Origin: an uncultured Intestinimonas sp.
Lineage (GTDB): Bacteria > Bacillota_A > Clostridia > Oscillospirales > Oscillospiraceae
Length of the DNA: 6,000 nt
NCBI GenBank assembly: GCA_958435885.1
Contig: CAUBHZ010000129.1
Span: forward strand, 1 to 6,000
Reading direction: 5' to 3'
Shown here: in pieces, positions 3,380 to 6,000 of the stretch
Numbering within the stretch: position 1 is the first letter of the stretch
How the letters are laid out: every line of letters starts with the position of its first letter
The notes under the pieces: generated by a model
The model's input: only the letters and a program-made list of their open reading frames with translations
The model's database searches: none
Told to the model about the DNA's origin: nothing
Translations under genes and position numbers: made by a program

Positions 3380-6000
3380 ATGAGCCTTCGCATTGGCATC
3401 GACATCGGCTCCACCACCGTCAAGGTCGTGGTGCTGGATGAGGACAACAAGCTCCTGTTCCGCTCCTACGAGCGACACTACTCCAAGGCCCGGGAGCGGG
3501 CCTGCGAGACCCTTCACTCCATTCAGGACAAGCTGACCGGAAAGGACGTGAAGCTGGTCATCACCGGCTCTGCCGGACTGGGCGTGGCCAAGGCCGCCGG
3601 CATCGACTTCGTCCAGGAGGTCTACGCCACCGCCGCCGCCGTCAACACCTACATCCCCGGCACCGACGCCGTCATCGAGCTGGGCGGCGAGGACGCCAAG
3701 ATCATCTTCTTCGGCGGCGCCCTGGAGGAGCGCATGAACGGCTCCTGTGCCGGCGGCACCGGCGCCTTCATCGACCAGATGGCCTCCCTGCTCAACGTCA
3801 CCATCGACGAGCTGGACGCCCTCTCCCTCAAGCACGAGAAGATCTATCCCATCGCCTCCCGCTGCGGCGTCTTCGCCAAGAGCGACATCCAGCCCATTCT
3901 CAACCAGGGCGGGCGGAAGGAGGACGTAGCCGCCTCCATCTTCCAGGCCGTGGTGGACCAGACCGTGGCCGGCCTCACCCAGGGCCGTGAGCTCAAGGGC
4001 AAGATCGTCTTCCTGGGCGGTCCCCTCCACTTCCTCATGGGCCTGCGGCAGCGGTTCGTGGAGACCCTGAAGCTGGATGAGGAGCACGCCATCTTCCCCG
4101 CCGATGGCGACTGCTTCGCCGCCATGGGCGCCGCCCTGTGCTCCACCGACTATGTGGAGCGGCCTTTTGACGAGGCCCTCAGACTGCTGGAGGAGTCCGT
4201 GGAGGCCAAGAACACCATGGACACCCTCCTCCCCCTCTTTGATGGCCCTGAGCAGTACGAGGACTTCACCATCCGCCACAACGCCAACCACCCCCCCGAG
4301 GTGGACGTGAGCACCTACACCGGCGACGCCTGGCTGGGCATCGACGCCGGCTCCACCACCACCAAGATGTGTCTCATCGCCCCCGACGGCGGCCTCCTCT
4401 ACACCTACTACCACTCCAACCTGGGCAACCCCGTGGCGGTGGTGCTGGAGCAGCTCAAGGAGATCTACAAGCTTTGCGGCGACCGCATCACCATCAAGGG
4501 TGCCGCCGTCACCGGCTACGGCGAGGATCTGGTCAAGAACGCCTTCGGCTGCGACCTGGGCCTGGTGGAGACGGTGGCCCACTACAACGCCGCCGCCCAC
4601 TTCAACCCCGACGTGGACTTCATCATCGACATCGGCGGCCAGGACATGAAGTGCTTCAAGATCCGCAACGGCGCGGTGGACTCCATCATGCTCAACGAGG
4701 CCTGCTCCTCCGGCTGCGGCTCCTTCATCGAGACCTTTGCCAAGGCCCTGGGCTACAACATTGCCGACTTCTCCAAGCTGGGCCTCTTCGCCCGGCACCC
4801 GGTGAACCTGGGCTCCCGCTGCACCGTGTTCATGAACTCCTCGGTGAAGCAGGCCCAGAAGGACGGCGCCAGCGTGGAGGACATCTCCGCCGGCCTCTCC
4901 ATCTCCATCGTGAAGAACGCCGTCTACAAGGTCATCCGGGCCGCCTCCGCCGACGACCTTGGCAAGCACATCGTGGTCCAGGGCGGTACCTTCCTCAACG
5001 ACGCCGTCCTCCGGGCCTTCGAGCTGGAGCTGGGCCGCAACGTCACCCGGCCCACCATCGCCGGCCTTATGGGTGCCTTCGGCGCCGCCCTGGCTGCCCG
5101 AAACCTCCATCTGGAGAAGAGTTCTCTGTTAAGTGAAAAGGCTTTGCAGCTCTTCACCCACACCGCAAAGCCGGTGACCTGCAACCTGTGCACCAACCAC
5201 TGCTCCCTCACCGTCAACAGCTTCGACGGTGGGCGCAAATTTATCTCGGGCAACCGCTGCTCCCGCCCCCTGGGCAAGGAGAAGGTGTCCATGCCCGACC
5301 TCATGGTCTACAAGTACAAAAAGCTCCGGGCCATGGAGGGCAAGGGAGACGGCGATGGCTCCCGGGGCCGGATCGGCATCCCCTTCGGCCTGAACATGTA
5401 TGAGAACCTGCCCTTCTGGTACACCTTCTTCACCAAGCTCAACTTCGAGGTGGTCCTCTCCCCCGAGTCCTCCCGGAAGCTCTACCTGAAGGGCCAGCAC
5501 ACCATCCCCTCCGACACGGTGTGCTACCCCGCCAAGCTGCTCCACGGCCACGTGGAGGCCCTGGTGGAGGAAGGCGTGGACGCCATCTGGTACCCCTGCA
5601 TGTCCTACAACAATGACGAGGGCATCGGCGACAACCACTACAACTGCCCTGTGGTGGCCTACTACCCCGAGCTGCTGGCCGCCAACGTACCTGTGCTCAA
5701 GCAGACCAGATACCTGGACCCCTATGTGGGCCTCTGGCGGCACAAGGACTTTGAAAAGCGCGTCGCCAAGCTCATGGAGGAGGAGTTCGGCGTGCCCAGG
5801 AAGGAGTCGGTCCGGGCTGCCAAAGCGGCCTACGACGCCTACGACGCCTACGTCCACGACGTGCGTGAGACCGGCGCCAAGTACATCGCCCAGGCCCGGG
5901 CCGAGGGCCGGAACATCATCGTGGTGTGCGGCCGCCCCTACCACATCGACCCGGAGATCAACCACGGCATCAACGACCTCATCACCTCCTTCGGCTTCGT
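3380..6000 (+). CDS. Large 2-hydroxyacyl-CoA dehydratase activase-type fusion (BadF/BcrA tandem plus DUF2229), 3' end outside window
   Basis: The frame is open for 873 codons and runs off the right edge. Domain 1 (about 4-270) is an ASKHA-fold activase: DIGSTTVK (8-15), ELGGEDAK (100-107), Cys123 in GSCAGGTGAF and Cys162 in SRCGVFAKSD. Domain 2 (about 318-575) repeats this: DAGSTTTK (322-329), DIGGQDMK (417-424), Cys442 in EACSSGCGSF and Cys481 in SRCTVFMNSS. In characterised homodimeric activases such as HgdC, equivalent cysteines hold a [4Fe-4S] cluster between subunits, and ATP hydrolysis drives electron transfer. A CxxCx3Cx18C motif follows (Cys601, 604, 608, 627). Next is a DUF2229-type region from about 664, with Cys715, Cys740 and Cys756 and the signature CGRPYHIDPEINHGI (850-864). 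Family members are, as I recall, about 1,400 residues, so roughly a third is missing. It is probably a soluble, oxygen-sensitive ATP-dependent reductase or dehydratase. The substrate is unknown. It has its own promoter and probable operators. Confidence 0.93.
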   Translation, partial: MSLRIGIDIGSTTVKVVVLDEDNKLLFRSYERHYSKARERACETLHSIQDKLTGKDVKLVITGSAGLGVAKAAGIDFVQEVYATAAAVNTYIPGTDAVIELGGEDAKIIFFGGALEERMNGSCAGGTGAFIDQMASLLNVTIDELDALSLKHEKIYPIASRCGVFAKSDIQPILNQGGRKEDVAASIFQAVVDQTVAGLTQGRELKGKIVFLGGPLHFLMGLRQRFVETLKLDEEHAIFPADGDCFAAMGAALCSTDYVERPFDEALRLLEESVEAKNTMDTLLPLFDGPEQYEDFTIRHNANHPPEVDVSTYTGDAWLGIDAGSTTTKMCLIAPDGGLLYTYYHSNLGNPVAVVLEQLKEIYKLCGDRITIKGAAVTGYGEDLVKNAFGCDLGLVETVAHYNAAAHFNPDVDFIIDIGGQDMKCFKIRNGAVDSIMLNEACSSGCGSFIETFAKALGYNIADFSKLGLFARHPVNLGSRCTVFMNSSVKQAQKDGASVEDISAGLSISIVKNAVYKVIRAASADDLGKHIVVQGGTFLNDAVLRAFELELGRNVTRPTIAGLMGAFGAALAARNLHLEKSSLLSEKALQLFTHTAKPVTCNLCTNHCSLTVNSFDGGRKFISGNRCSRPLGKEKVSMPDLMVYKYKKLRAMEGKGDGDGSRGRIGIPFGLNMYENLPFWYTFFTKLNFEVVLSPESSRKLYLKGQHTIPSDTVCYPAKLLHGHVEALVEEGVDAIWYPCMSYNNDEGIGDNHYNCPVVAYYPELLAANVPVLKQTRYLDPYVGLWRHKDFEKRVAKLMEEEFGVPRKESVRAAKAAYDAYDAYVHDVRETGAKYIAQARAEGRNIIVVCGRPYHIDPEINHGINDLITSFGF

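Noticed and set aside
3190..3450. 86-codon minus-strand frame in the intergenic region
   Set aside because: It would overlap the activase promoter and the first 24 codons of that gene, and its translation shows no recognisable features.
3365..5110. 581-codon open frame on the minus strand opposite the activase gene
   Set aside because: Low-complexity Gly/Val/Asp/His-rich translation caused by third-position GC bias of the plus-strand gene, which has clear ATPase motifs throughout.
5827..5852. Short repeat of gacgcctac encoding repeated Tyr-Asp-Ala
   Set aside because: Only two to three units inside a helical, Ala-rich part of the coding region; ordinary codon repetition rather than a functional repeat.
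5129..5965. 278-codon open frame on the minus strand near the right edge
   Set aside because: Same kind of antisense artefact; it lies wholly within the activase frame and has no motif or good ribosome binding site that I can see.

Overview
The window looks like chromosomal DNA of a high-GC anaerobic member of the Bacillota. An Oscillospiraceae-type gut clostridium (Flavonifractor, Lawsonibacter or Intestinimonas relatives) is my best guess. The signs are strongly G/C-biased third codon positions in the genes, AT-rich intergenic control regions with sigma-A-type promoters and strong Shine-Dalgarno sites, and a large 2-hydroxyacyl-CoA dehydratase activase fusion typical of anaerobic Clostridia. 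The genus is inferred from codon and gene style, not proven.

Layout, left to right. Positions 1-134 carry a near-consensus promoter that fires leftwards out of the window (TTGACA, 17 bp, TATACT), plus a weak hairpin after the next gene. A patatin-like phospholipase gene (135-986) lies on the minus strand. A compact divergent control region (987-1143) serves it and the plus-strand 4-alpha-glucanotransferase gene malQ (1144-2622). A perfect 18-bp hairpin (2639-2678) separates malQ from a convergent minus-strand gene (2687-3109) for a small four-helix membrane protein. A second divergent intergenic region (3110-3379) is AT-rich and holds two perfect inverted repeats, a 9-bp direct repeat and an extended -10 promoter. 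From 3380 to the right edge runs an uninterrupted plus-strand frame of 873 visible codons. It encodes a multidomain protein with two tandem BadF/BcrA/HgdC-type ATPase/activase domains, a four-cysteine motif and the start of a DUF2229-type (dehydratase/reductase-related) region. It continues beyond the window.

The genes look like independent transcription units rather than one pathway: lipid hydrolysis, alpha-glucan metabolism, an unknown membrane function, and an ATP-driven low-potential electron-transfer machine. Nothing indicates a phage, a transposon, CRISPR or an RNA gene. The item most worth follow-up is the activase fusion. Its family is already known, although its substrate generally is not. 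Next is its repeat-rich control region. I do not see a clearly novel system here.
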